NCBI GenBank assembly: GCA_030737875.1
Contig: CM060924.1
Location: 151,212,197 to 151,276,196, forward strand
Reading direction: 5' to 3'
DNA from: Allium sativum
Taxonomy: Eukaryota > Streptophyta > Magnoliopsida > Asparagales > Amaryllidaceae
DNA length: 64,000 nucleotides
Part shown: in pieces, positions 9,530 to 20,720 of the stretch
Numbering within the stretch: position 1 is the stretch's first letter
Layout: each line of letters opens with the position of its first letter
Notes under the pieces: generated by a model
The model's database searches: none
What the model was told of the DNA's origin: nothing
Seen by the model: the letters and a program-made list of their open reading frames with translations, nothing else
Translations under genes and position numbers: made by a program

Positions 9530-12500
9530 CCAAAGTTACATAACCATACGACTTCGCATGAAAATGAAATAAATATTCTACGATCCTAGATGAGTATAAT
9601 GCGGGTTGTTACTGGGTAATAGTAAGATCAAACCACATATAAACATGGACGATTTTAACCTTATTATAACCAAAACATTTTTGATATCAAAATCCAGTGA
9701 TTTTATAAAATGTCTAATCAAATAAATAACCAAAAAGTAGAACGCTTGCATCTCACGTTGTACTTATATATAGTATAAAATCAAAAACCGCTAGGAGCTT
9801 ATTGGAGTTTGCTTTCCAACTATGACAAGGTATGGGACCTCCTCCCGATCAGTGTACTCTAGAGGGGATACACTGGAGTTCAGCAAAAACAACTTGCAAC
9901 CCGGCCACACATGACCGCCCACTCATTTAGTTAGAGTGCAGCGAATATATTTTCACCCATGGTTGTTGGTCGTGCAACCATAATCCGTATGATACAGAAT
10001 CGAAAGAAAAATGAATTTTGAATTTTCTCTAGATCAATGACAAATATAACCTGGTTGGGCATGACGCAACTAGCCATGCTGCCCGCCCGATTTTTTTCAT
10101 TTTCCGGTTGTGAGACTTGAGGCTATGTTTACTTCTTAGAATAACTGGCAACTATAGACTTTGAATGCCACATCGTTAGACTCGTCAAATCACTAGTTGA
10201 TCTTCCCAAAAATATTAGGGGTATAAAAGCTATGAGAAACGAATTCCTCCGCTACCAGACGTAATACCTTGAAAAGATTGCCATATGTGATCCGTTAGGA
10301 ATACTTTGTCAGACATTCGTCCATAAAAGTTGTCCCGGGACTGGACAAAACAGAACAGCCCTTGCATTTCATTCCGTCTTCAGTTATTTTCAACATAATC
10401 TGATTCGCAACGCCTATGCCTATACGGAGTGGTTTTCGGATATTAAATCCAACCGGTCTCTTCGTATTGACGATGATGGTAAAAATCTTTGATTAATGGT
10501 GATTTAACCATCAAAGGAAAACAAAACATCCACCTAAGTTTCTAAGACCAAACAATCACCGGCCCTATTTAATATTTCACGTTTTTTTCTTATCGGGTTT
10601 TCTATATTGATTCCTAGAAACCAAATTTCTTAAAAATATTCTAACTCCTTAAATTTTTGGAAAATTTTGCCAGCACCTCCCCTGTGCCGGTCAATCGTTC
10701 AAACCCCAACTCGCCTCTCTAGGCCCTTTCCATTCAAAAACAATCAAAAAGCCAAGCGGCTTGCCGATTCGACGCATAAAACCTCATATGGAAATTTAAA
10801 CCTATACCTTTTGGTTTGGAACCTAAATTAAAATCTTCATACTCTTCATTCACTTTATCACATACCTGTCTAATATACATGCACCTGCATTTTTATTTTA
10901 TCTCAATCCATACGACTAGTTTGATTAAATCACATTCAATTCCACTAATTAATTTTTAAAATAGTTCAATCACTCCATTCGCTTATAGTTCGAATTAATA
11001 GTTTTCAAACATATTGCAGTTCACTTATGACAATTCGAATTCCATTTATTACTCACGCCTCATATTTGAATTCAAATTCAAATTTACAAATCCACTTTGC
11101 TTAACCCACATCAAGTTCCATTCAAACCATATTATCTAACTTCTTGTATTATTTAGTTAATACCATTCCATCATTCAAAATCTGATTTTATTATCAAAAA
11201 TCACTTTATTCAACTTGCTTGAGTTCATATTTATTTTATACTCAAATCTGGATTTTTCTAATCGAAATTTGGATTTTTATTCAATAAAAATCCTTTTAAT
11301 TAATTAATTAAATTATTGTGGTTTTTAAACATATTTACAACGACTTTTCTAAAATTTGATTTTGATATAACTCAAAATATTTAAGCTAAAATCCAGATTT
11401 TTCTCTTCCATTAGAAAATTATTATTTAATAGGTCCAAACATTTCTGATTTCATCAAATTCTGACTTATATCGAGTTCTATATACTCAATTGAAGTTGGA
11501 ATCGTCAATATACGAACTACCGCGCTGCGGCAAGTTCGTTTTAATTTAATTAAATATAAACTTGTAAAAACTTTGTTATAAAATTATTTCAATTCCATTT
11601 TCAATAATTTGAACCCGTTATCCAAAACTATCTTAACAATTCAGATTATTCAAACTCGTTGACTATTTTATTTTATAGTCATAACCCAGTTATGATTTTT
11701 TCAAAAACCCAAATTCCTATATTCAAATTATTTATAAAATTCGATATAATCAAATATCAATTATAATTTCTTTTTATAGGAATAATCAATTAATTCAACA
11801 TCCTTTACCATTTCAAACTAATACCATCCATTGATAATAGTGAAGTCTTTCAAGTTGGGGTATTTTATTTACCCCTCAGACCATGACCGACAGCGTTCTT
11901 ATCTTGAGACTGATAAAAGCTTGTAATATAAAAAAACTCGATCTAAATCTCGCCTTTTATTCCATTTCTGTACTACTATAAATTTAACTAATTTTATAAA
12001 TATAAATTTTAGATTATCCAACATTGTCTATTTCTTCGTTCAAAATTTACAACTTATAAATTCATTTTCAACTCAATTCTCTATATTAATTACCAATTTC
12101 TTTGGAACTAAATTATTATATGAAATTCGACAAAAATCAATTTCCAATTTAAAAATATCGTTTATAAATTCAATACTTGTTTTATTAAAAACAAGTTAAT
12201 ATTTTCTTAACCTATTCGAAATTCAAATTTTATTTCAAAAAATAAAATTCCCTTTTTAAATCTAAAAATCCCTTTTATGATATATTTAAATATCAACCTA
12301 TAGGGCAAGTGATATTCAAGTATTCAACACACAACATCAATTCAATTCAACATTTCATGCATTTATAAATATATAAACAACGATAAATACATTTTGAGGA
12401 ATCCAGTTGGATCCCTCCAACCTGTTTCCTGCATCCACAGATGTCACACAACATAAATAATACCAATCATGCTTCAAGGTAGGATATCGCGGTACATAAG

Positions 12501-13569
12501 GTCATCCACTCATATATCGTGGTGCGATAGGGTCATCCGCTAATGATACTGCGGGCATCCGCTAATGGTACTGCGGGAAATCCAGTATATATAATAAAAG
12601 CCACAACCACCAAGCCTAATATAACTAAAATATATAATAACCAAGACTGATAAATAATTTATAAATGCAACCAAGCAGCCAATAATTTATTTTTAATGAT
12701 AAAAATAAATTTTAAGTGAGATTTACTCACCATGATTTTATTTGAGTTGAATATCATGTTAATTCCGTATTGCGTGGCTATGAACGTACTAGACTTGTCT
12801 TAAATGAATTTATCAAGTACCTACAATAATTTATTTAACGATTAAGATATTACTAATTTAAATTAACTTACTAAAATAAATAGCTTTTCTATGTATTTTT
12901 AAATTGAACAAAAACGTATACCTTATTACTTCTCCTATATCTCGACTAATCGATGAACAAATTCTCGAACAACTCTTGACTACGTCCATTAGCTCCAAAA
13001 CTGATCTATACCACTTGGATATTACATCGAATAACTTACATACACTGCTGCTATTGTACCACCAAAGCAATCATACTACTGCTGCCAATTCCTGTTACTA
13101 CGCTGCCCTCACTCTCGCCATTGGACCGAAATCTGAACACCTGCTCGCTACTGCGAACCCGAGTCCAACCACTCAACACATAAGCTCCATTATCGTCTAT
13201 CTCAAAAACACAAGGACCAAACTCTTCCCAAACACCCCGTCCATACTCAATATAATACTGAGCATCCCCATCAAACTTCATATTTTCCAAATATCCAATT
13301 CGCAACCTCTCATATATATATGAATACAGCGACTTCCAAGATCCAGTAAACCTCTTCCTTCATACTCCAGGTAAACACACCATTCTTTGACACCTTCCAC
13401 TTGCCGAAGTAGCAAACCTCCTGTTCCTGTTCACAATTGATTCCAACCAATGCCAAGGACAAAAATCCATTGTCCCCAAATTCAAACAGACCCGACCCCT
13501 CACCAAATACACACATCGTCATCACAACTTCTCACTGTATCTGTGTTTACTCCACAAGTATCGTACACA
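9530..13569 (-). repeat. Decayed antisense LTR-like, AT-rich sequence
   Basis: No convincing gene is present. On the minus strand, short blocks echo family C LTRs: GCGCGGTAGTTCG (11513-11525), ATAAGTCAGAATT (about 11458-11470) and AAAGTCGTTGTA (about 11338-11349), in the same order as in C. The remainder has no clear match within the window. Around 12480-12600 a short repeated motif (ATACTGCGGG with CATCCGCTAATG) occurs. I infer one or more old LTR fragments into which A inserted at 9529/9530. Boundaries are not defined. Confidence 0.4.
13051..13525 (-). other. Unrecognised ORF pair, possible decayed gene fragment
   Basis: Two adjoining minus-strand ORFs (13310-13525, 71 codons; 13051-13305, 84 codons) lie in different frames but read as one passage if a single shift near 13330-13340 is allowed. 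The composition looks protein-like rather than low-complexity (for example CYFGKWKVSKNGVFTW and CVFEIDDNGAYVLSGW). I do not recognise a family. It could be a captured host gene fragment, a fragment of an unplaced retroelement, or chance. There are no start, stop or splice signals I would trust. Confidence 0.25.
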
Positions 13570-13599
13570 CATTGATAGATCAAGCATGTGGAAGGAGGT

Positions 13600-14088
13600 C
13601 CAACTTGAACGCCATTAACGAAAGCATACCGGTCGGCCTGAATCCAAGTATGCCGGTCGGTCTAACTTCAATCTCACCGACCGGTCGGTCACAACTCCAT
13701 AGCAGAACAACCTCAGGTGAAAAGAAAGAAGGACACACCCACGGGTCGGTCAGAGGAAAAGTGCACCGATAGGTCGCCCCTGGAACAAGGCGTTGAATTC
13801 AGACATTTCCATATCGGTCGGTCTAGAGGGCGGACGACCGACCGGCCATAATGCAAAGCCCATACCAGGTCGCCCGCGCAAGGAAGAAAAGGAGCCATAC
13901 CGACCGATCGGTCCTTTTCTTAACCGATCGGTCCTCCAGACAGCAAATGATAGGCTGGCTTTCGGACAACTGTTGCCAGGCTGGCCAGTGGCAAATCCGT
14001 AAATAAGATTCCGACCGACCGGTGGCTCTGAAGGATATGTCACACCATTTCTCCACCCCTATAAATAGAGCTCCAATCCCACTTTAAT
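13600..14088 (+). promoter_or_regulatory. U3-like promoter region of E with CCGACCGATCGGTC palindromes and TATA box
   Basis: Many copies of CCGACCGGTCGGT and ACCGATCGGTC-like palindromes occur between 13627 and 14025, followed by CTATAAATAGAG at 14058-14069. A palindrome cluster upstream of a TATA box parallels the GTCGAC clusters of A, B, D and G, but the motif is unrelated. Related palindromes occur near the other end of E (38703-38792). Confidence 0.5.
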
Positions 14089-14089
14089 G

Positions 14090-15201
14090 GAGGAGGGATT
14101 TCGAAAACCCCGAAAGGCTGTTAAACTTAATTCTCAACTATAAGTGATTTCATCATCTCTAATCATCTCAAAGCGAAGATCCAACTCAAAACCCGTCATG
14201 AATATGTGTGAATTCATCAAAGTTCGTATGGAAGCTTAGATCTACCACTCGCTATACTTGGAGAGTCTCCTCCACTTTCTCTAATAATCTCTATCAAGCT
14301 CTAAGAGTGTGTAATGATGAATGTAATGAGAGGATTTGCTTACTTTGTAATTCTAAGTGCAATAATGGAATCACTATTTAAAGTGGACGTAGATCACACT
14401 TGATCAAACCACTATAAACCGTTGAGTCGCTTTTCTTTGTATTCCTCTTTTATTGATGGCTCCACATTTCATATTTTTAGGTATCTTGTGGAGTACTTTT
14501 GGTACTCTTGGTGTAACAACCCGGAAATTCTGAGCCAATTTAAAATTTTTATTTTGGCAATTTTAATGAATCTTGAATATTTAAAATAATTTATTTTATA
14601 TAATAACGACTAAAAATTTAGTTTCGACAAAGTTAGAACGAATAAATTTATTTTAATTATATAACGAGCCTGAAATGGCGCGGTAGTTCGAAAATTCGAT
14701 TTCTAATTTATAATGAATATACAGAATTCAATATAAGTCAGAATTGAACGAAACAAGAAATATTTGAATCTGTTAAAGAATATCTTTCTAATGAAGTTGA
14801 GAAACTGAGATTTCACTTTAGAAATGATAAGTTATGTCCAGTTTAAAATTTAGAATAATCGCTGTGGGATTTATATATATTTTGATATATATAAAGCCCT
14901 TAAAAATAGCCGTTTTGCAAACGACCTCGATTTTCGATGAAACCACTCTTGTTGGATCCGGGATGTCAAGTTATTGCTAGGTTTCAAAATTCATAATTTT
15001 CTGAATCAATATGCGAATGTGGCGAAGTTAAACGTGTTTTAATAGTTTTAGTCAATTTCGATCGACCAGAAAATGACCATTTTTCAAACGGTCTTAGAAT
15101 TCGATGAAATTAGTTTTGTTAGGACCATATCGTCAATACGAAGCCAAAAATAATTTTTCGGGTCGCTACACTTAGTGTTTGGGTCATTTTTGACGCAAAT
15201 A
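14090..15201 (+). repeat. Element E 5' LTR, part shared with the 3' LTR
   Basis: From GAGGGATTTCG at about 14094 the sequence matches 39060-39532 closely up to TTTGGGTCATTTTTGACGCAAATA (39532 copy ends CAAACA). A 659-bp insertion (14512-15170) interrupts it. Upstream of about 14090 the two ends of E do not match, so the full LTR length is unknown. Confidence 0.75.
14512..15170 (+). mobile_element. Mini-LTR: 659-bp deletion derivative of a family C LTR
   Basis: It starts TGTAACAACCCGG and ends CGGGTCGCTACA. The target-site duplication is CTTGG (14507-14511) and CTTAG (15171-15175), one mismatch. Most of it matches the first 650 bp of the C LTR (from 41545) and then jumps directly to the terminal dozen bases, missing about 5.5 kb of the usual 6.1-6.2 kb LTR. 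The empty site is seen at 39497-39520. Confidence 0.8.
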
Positions 15202-15203
15202 TT

Positions 15204-15221
15204 TAGCGCCCGCCGTGGGGC
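15204..15221 (+). other. Primer-binding site of E
   Basis: TAGCGCCCGCCGTGGGGC lies two bases after the LTR end. It resembles the TGGCGCCCACCGTGGGGC PBS seen in Tat-lineage elements, with two differences. I do not assign the tRNA. Confidence 0.65.
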
Positions 15222-15327
15222 CGATTTAATCATCCGTTCTCTCACACTCTCTCATAAGGTTTAATACCTTGCATTAAAAGTCTAATCCTGTTTCACTACA
15301 ATCTGATTCAAGTCCCCGTCTGAAGTT

Positions 15328-16723
15328 ATGGTTAAACCAGGTAGACCATCAAAGAAGGTCACCAATCACAATACCGAGAATAATGATAATGCCACTGATC
15401 ATGAGCACGAAGTTACTCCTCCTACCAACCAATTTGAAGTCGGAGAGAGTTCTAAGCCCGAAGCCGCCGTAACAAGACGAGAATTGGACGAAGTAGCCAC
15501 GACTTTAACTAGAAAAATGAACATAGTAAATAAAGCCATGATGAAAAAGCTTGAAGCAATGTTCGCCAAGCAAGCCGCTAGGGCAAAAGTCACCATGAAA
15601 TCCGCCCGGGCAAAATTCATTCAAACTCTGTGTACGGAAAACGCAGGTTCCTCTTCTTCAAACACAAACCGGGAAAAGTCTATTCAAGAGATGGCACATC
15701 CTAACCGTAAGGAAACTAAGTTGCCTGCCCATAACCACTCTGATAAGGCGATTTCTCAACAAGAGCTTGGCTCCACCAAAGGGGTACCTCTCCAAGCAGG
15801 AGGCTTAGGACCCCGAAATCCAAACCATGAACGTCTGCCTAAGCAGACATCCGGTAAGGAGGACGGCGCCTACCACGCAGATCAACACAATGAGGAGAAG
15901 CGTATATCAGAGATGGTCTGCAAAATCATGAAAAAAGATTCTGAAGAAGTAGGATGATGAGAAAGAATGGGGATTTACTCCCACAAAGACTCCACTCACT
16001 GAGAGAATTAAAATGGCACCGTATCCATATAAGTTTAAGCCTCCGGCAGTCCAAGTCTACAACGGGACAACTGATCCTAATGTGTTCTTGTTTAAGTATG
16101 ATCAGCACATGGATGGAGCCCGAGCCACTGATGAGTTGAAATGTTTGTATTTTCCGACCTACCTTGAGGGAGTAGCCTCGCTTTGGTTCACAAATTTACC
16201 ACCAAGGTCGGTGGATGATTTTGCTATGCTGGTGAAACTATTCTGGGAGCAGTTCAGGCTTCAAACCACAAAAGTAATAGATGTTATGGAGTTGAATGAG
16301 CTAGAGCAAAGGCCGGGAGAGCCTATCAGAGCTTTTCTCACCCGATTCAATACCGCTGCAGCAGAAGTTGGAAATTATGAGCCTCGATTGGATTTAATGG
16401 CCCTAAAGGGGTGCTATAAGTAAGAAGACTATGTTCGGACGTTGGATTAAAAAGAAGAAACCCGGTATTCTCGAAGAATTGTTCGATAAAGCTGAAGAAT
16501 ACATTTGGGTGGACGATGATCCTGCCTATGCTATGTATATCCCGGAAAGCGGCGTACAACTTGAAAAGAAGAATGGTGACGCAAATAACAATCAGAAAAA
16601 CCCCGGAGGTCAGAAACGGGGCAATGAAGGGAGAGACAACCGACCCAACAAAAAGTTCCGCTTCTTCAAGAACTCGGAGTTGACTCCATTAAACGAAATG
16701 GTGGAAAATATTTTCATGGCCAC
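15328..16723 (+). pseudogene. gag: Element E gag, N-terminal and capsid part, broken
   Basis: The first open part (15328-15957) is a hydrophilic N-terminal region with no motif I know. After a frameshift near 15950 the capsid-like retrotransposon gag domain follows (16013-16423): a KPP-x-VQVYNGTTDP start, then LEGVASLWFTNLPPRSVDDF. A stop (TAA at 16421) precedes a third stretch (16431-16723) that runs in another frame towards the nucleocapsid. D inserted at 16723/16724 inside codons for this stretch. Gag would form the particle; this copy cannot make a continuous product. Confidence 0.8.
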
Positions 16724-16998
16724 TGTAACACCCCATAATTTTAAAATATTAAAATTAACAAATTTAAGATCACTTAATTTTTAGAAGAAGAATTAAGTGA
16801 AATGGGTTGCGCCATTGCGTTCGTCTCGGAATTCCGCTTGAGATAGAGTCCGAGTTTGCGTAAAACGGATACAATATGAAGAAGTTACTAAGGTTGGATG
16901 TTTGTATACATAAATAAAATAAAATCAATTTAAATTCAAAAATATTCAAACAGCTAAGGCGGAAGGAGGAAACACGGAACCGGCCACGTTTGGGGTTG

Positions 16999-17080
16999 GG
17001 TCGACACCCGTGTCGACCCAGACACTTTGGGGTCGACACCGGGGTCAACATAGGTATCGACCGCCCTGTAGGGGTCGACC
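16999..17080 (+). promoter_or_regulatory. GTCGAC palindrome cluster in the D 5' LTR
   Basis: GTCGAC occurs four times, with diverged GTCAAC and ATCGAC copies, embedded in GGGGTCGACACC-type palindromes. The 3' LTR equivalent (23807-23912) keeps more intact copies. Confidence 0.55.
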
Positions 17081-17589
17081 CCATCAGCCAGATCTGGGCA
17101 GTGACGAATTCTTGTGTTTTAGGGCTTATGTGGCGTCCTCTAGTTGGTCGGGTGATGTGTCATGATGATTTGGATGGTTTAGATTAATTATAGACTAGTC
17201 TAATGGTTCTAATTAATCCTATACTTTTATATAATCACATCTAACCTAAACCCTTAATCTAAACTAAAATCATTCCTAAGCCTCCATGCTGCTGCATCCA
17301 AAGCTAGGCTAGTTTATCTACTTCTACAACTCAAAGCTTAGGAATAGTGGAACGGTTCTAGAGTCTACAAACGCTTAATCTATATTCTACTCTTCTACCA
17401 CAGTGAGTACAGTTTCTTTAACAAGATAATTATTTAAAAAAAATTATGATAAGTTGCGATCTGGACTGTATGTATATGCCTGTTGAACCGTATGTTATTA
17501 GCCAGTTCTGTTATCATCTGTTTTGTTAATATTTATCAGTTTTGTTATCATATGTAATTAGATTCATTTTATGATGTTAGTTCATCTGC

Positions 17590-18050
17590 CTAATTACATA
17601 TGCAAGTTCATATTTTATATATTCAGATCTATGCAAGTTCATATTTTATATGTTCAGATCTATGTAAGTTATATCATATTTTATATGTTCAGATCTATGC
17701 AAGCTATATCATATTTTATATGTTCAGATCTATGCAAGTACATATTTTATATGTTCAGATCTATGCAAGTTCATATTTTGTATGTTCAGAACTATGCAAG
17801 TTCAAATTCATATTTTGTATGTTCAGAACTATGCAAGTTCAAATTTTATATGTTCAGATCTATGCAAGTTATATCATATTTTATATGTTCAGATCTACTC
17901 AAGTTATATCATATTTTATATGTTCAGATCTATGCAAGTTCATATTTTATATGTTCAGATCTATGCAAGTTCATATTTTGTATGTTCAGATCTATGCAAG
18001 TTATATTTTATATGTTTAGATCTAGGCATGTTTATGTCTATGCAAATTTA
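17590..18050 (+). repeat. Tandem array with AGATCT core in the D 5' LTR
   Basis: About 12 units of 31 or 35 bp, each with TATGTTCAGATCTATGCAAG and an ATATTTTATA spacer. The longer unit adds a TATATC-type insert. It keeps several frames open by periodicity (long apparent ORFs at 17571-18215), which I do not regard as coding. The 3' LTR array is about half as long. Confidence 0.9.
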
Positions 18051-18597
18051 TATGTAAGTTATGACTTGATCTATGCAAGTTATGCAAGTTTATATGCAAG
18101 TCATGTTCATCTATGCAAGTCTATGTTTATATGTTTCGATCCATGCCAGTTCATATGTTTGGATCTATGCAAGTTTAAGTTTGTATGTTTAGATCTACGC
18201 CAGCTCACATGTTAAATGGATCCATCCTATATATGTTCATATGCTTAACCAAATTTATGTTTTTCTATGCCAAGTTTATGTTACACATGCTCAGTTATAT
18301 CCATATTGTTTTGTGCCTATTTGAATGTTATATGTCTTTTTCTTTTCCCTTCTCTTATGAGTTAGGTTTATTGCGACCCTAATGTACTACATGAATCTTA
18401 CGTACGAACGACGAGGGAACGTTGGGGAAAAACATTGATATTGAATATTGTGTAGTTGGCATAAATTGGTTATTAATCATATAATTAACTTGAGAAAAAA
18501 AGTTGGTATAGATTATATACATGGAAATTATGGACATAATTTAGATGGTAATTATGAACATAGCTTGAATTGGTTAAAAGATGAACATGCCTAACCT

Positions 18598-18683
18598 GAG
18601 GTTAGATTGAGTTGTGGTGTAAGACTGCCTAGAACCGCCCGGCACATCCAACAACCGCAACAACAGGTCTAAAATGAGAGGTT
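18598..18683 (+). other. LTR hairpin unit 1 (D 5' LTR)
   Basis: The outer stem is TTAGA with TCTAA. The inner stem is GTTGTGGT with ACCGCAAC (one G-U pair). The loop has GCCTAGAACCGCCCGG, diverged in the first half. Confidence 0.6.
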
Positions 18684-18704
18684 AGCGCATCAAGCCAAAA
18701 ACCC

Positions 18705-18792
18705 GAGGTTAGAAAGAGTTTGCGGTAGAAGTCTGCCCGGGACCGCCCGGCACATGTAGCAACCGCAAACAATAGTTCTAATGTGAGAGGTT
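18705..18792 (+). other. LTR hairpin unit 2 (D 5' LTR)
   Basis: The outer stem is TTAGAA with TTCTAA. The inner stem is GTTTGCGGT with ACCGCAAAC, nine perfect pairs. The loop is GCCCGGGACCGCCCGG. Confidence 0.65.
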
Positions 18793-20007
18793 GGTGCATT
18801 AATAAATCAATTAATGCCAATGAACAGACATACTAAGAATGGTAAGGTTAAGTAACATATGAATAAGCGACACTTAACTAATACAACATGTTAATGAAAC
18901 AAATGGGTGGGGTTTGGTTAAATTGAGAACACTTAACCGTTATAACATGTTGGTTAGGAAACCATAGTAACGGGGACCCATTTCAGCAGTAACCCACATA
19001 GATGAATCATGGTACCCTGAACCAGGCAGGGTGGGGCACGATTACTGGGCTGATTATAAGCGGTCAAAATAGCGGCGGATGGTGCGGCAGTGTAGGTTCC
19101 AGTGAATTACGGGCATGCACGTACTCCGAAGTGGAAAAATCAGGCACTGGGCATTAGTAGTTATACTCTGTGCATCTTAAATTGTGTCGGGTTGCCATGA
19201 TAGGGACTGATAAACCCCATGGTCGGACCAGCACAAGTATCTACAAACAAGCGTGGCTGAATGATAGAAGTAATAAATATATACAAGTTTAAGGAGCCGA
19301 TCGATTAAGCGATAAAGGGGTAGTGTGGGGACATCTATTATTTATTATGGACAAGAAGGCTGTCAAGGATTGTATGGGGTGGATACCGCTTACTAGATAT
19401 TATGCCTGAGGACTAATAATTACAAGATGGGGATCAACTTTCTGCGGTGTGATTAGTAATGGTGCAGTGTAGTAATTATCCAGTAGTGATTAGAAGCGCA
19501 ATCAACCTTTACCTTATTCATCTTTCTTACCTTGTCGTGCATGTTATGTTACAGTCATTTCTTAATTTCCATTTTATGTTCTTATCCTGTTACTTTAATG
19601 ATTATATTGTTAAAGTTACTGGACTCGCCAGACTTTATGTTTGACTCTCTTTGTTTTCGCCTCTTTTCTTTCGTTTCCCCCCAGGTTCTCAGGGAGGAAA
19701 TACTCAAGTTTGATTTGGATTTCTCTCTGCTTGAAGTGCTAATAATTCTTGAAGTATTGCTTGGATTTGAAATTATGTACTCTGAAGGCTTTTGTACAAG
19801 ACTGATATTATGTACTTGGTTCTTGGTTCTTGGTATTTGAAGATGTAACAAAACTTAATTCTGTTTCCACGGAAATAAATTATAAATTTTTCAAGTACTA
19901 CTTTATGTATCTGTCTTGTAATATTTTGTTCTGTTTACTTATAATGCTCCATGAAAGTTAATGCATTCACTTTTTCGGTGACATTAATGGACGTGGGGTG
20001 TTACACT

Positions 20008-20019
20008 TGGTATCAGAGA
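20008..20019 (+). other. Primer-binding site of D
   Basis: TGGTATCAGAGA is two bases after the LTR end. It is the initiator tRNA-Met type with the last base changed relative to A and B. Confidence 0.85.
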
Positions 20020-20239
20020 TGAAGGTTACGAGAACAGATAAAAGATTTTGAAAACCGTTTTCAAAAGCATTTTTATAAAGAAGTATTTTCAAAAACATGT
20101 TTTAAAGAAAGTATTTTCAAGAGAAAAGTTTATTATGAAAAACATAATCCCCAAAAGCCATATATCTTTCTTTCGATTCTTTGTTTCGAATCTCTCCCTC
20201 TTTTTCCTTTTTGAATCTCTTGCTCTATGTATAGACGTT

Positions 20240-20720
20240 TTTTTCTAAGATATGTAAGAACTTCTGTGCGATGGGACTGAGAAGTTGGTCGAGGCTAGAA
20301 ATTGGCTCAAGGAAGTGGAGGACTTATTGGTATCTTTAAGATAGACGATGAGAGGAAGGTTTAACTAGCTACTTGCTTAATGAAGGATGAAGCTTCATTT
20401 CGGTGGGAGGTCACGAATGGAGAACGTGCTGGGGAAATATGGATAGGACACAGGATACGGAAGTGGATCCAAAGAAGGCTCAACAACAACAAAAGAAAGG
20501 CGGCAAGGATAAAAATGGCCAAGAGTAAAGGAAGTACCACAATTGTGGAATACCTGGCCACTTAAAGAAAGACGTTAGCAAGAAGAAGACTAGCTGTTAC
20601 CATTGCGGTGAGGCAGGACATATGATTTAGGATTGCCCGAGCAGGCAAGGGCAAGGGCAAAGACAGAGGGCGGGATCTTCTGGAGGGCAGGTTGTGTTCT
20701 CGTGGTTAGTATATCATAAA
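20240..20720 (+). pseudogene. gag: Element D gag remnant
   Basis: Short pieces of gag are recognisable by comparison with A: GCTAGAAATTGGCTCAAGG (the RNWLKE region), ATGAAGGATGAAGCTTC (KDEAS) and a second zinc knuckle near 20600-20635 (CYHCGEAGH then a stop). Large parts are deleted and no frame is open for more than about 60 codons. Confidence 0.75.

Larger units (their letters stand above)
17403..19684 (+). other. Putative leader intron inside the D 5' LTR
   Basis: The donor is CA|GTGAGTAC and the acceptor is TTTCGTTTCCCCCCAG, 2282 nt in all. In the 3' LTR both sites are altered (ATGAGTA near 24221 and CCCCCTCG near 32443), as expected after decay of a copy that no longer drives expression of the element. 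Confidence 0.45.
16724..20005 (+). repeat. Element D 5' LTR, 3282 bp
   Basis: It runs from TGTAACACCCC to GGGGTGTTACA. It contains the ATTGCGTTCGTCTCGG block, GTCGAC-type palindromes at 16999-17080, GTGAGTA donor-like (GT at 17403), an AGATCT-containing tandem array (17590-18050), the hairpin pair (18598-18792), a block shared with A (about 18970-19250), acceptor-like CCCCCCAG (AG at 19683-19684) and a late AAATAAATT poly(A)-like signal near 19870. Confidence 0.93.

Noticed and set aside
17571..18215. Long overlapping ORFs (up to 214 codons) with repeats such as FYMFRSMQ
   Set aside because: They lie in the AGATCT tandem array; repeat periodicity keeps frames open. No start context, no domain, and the 3' LTR copy differs.
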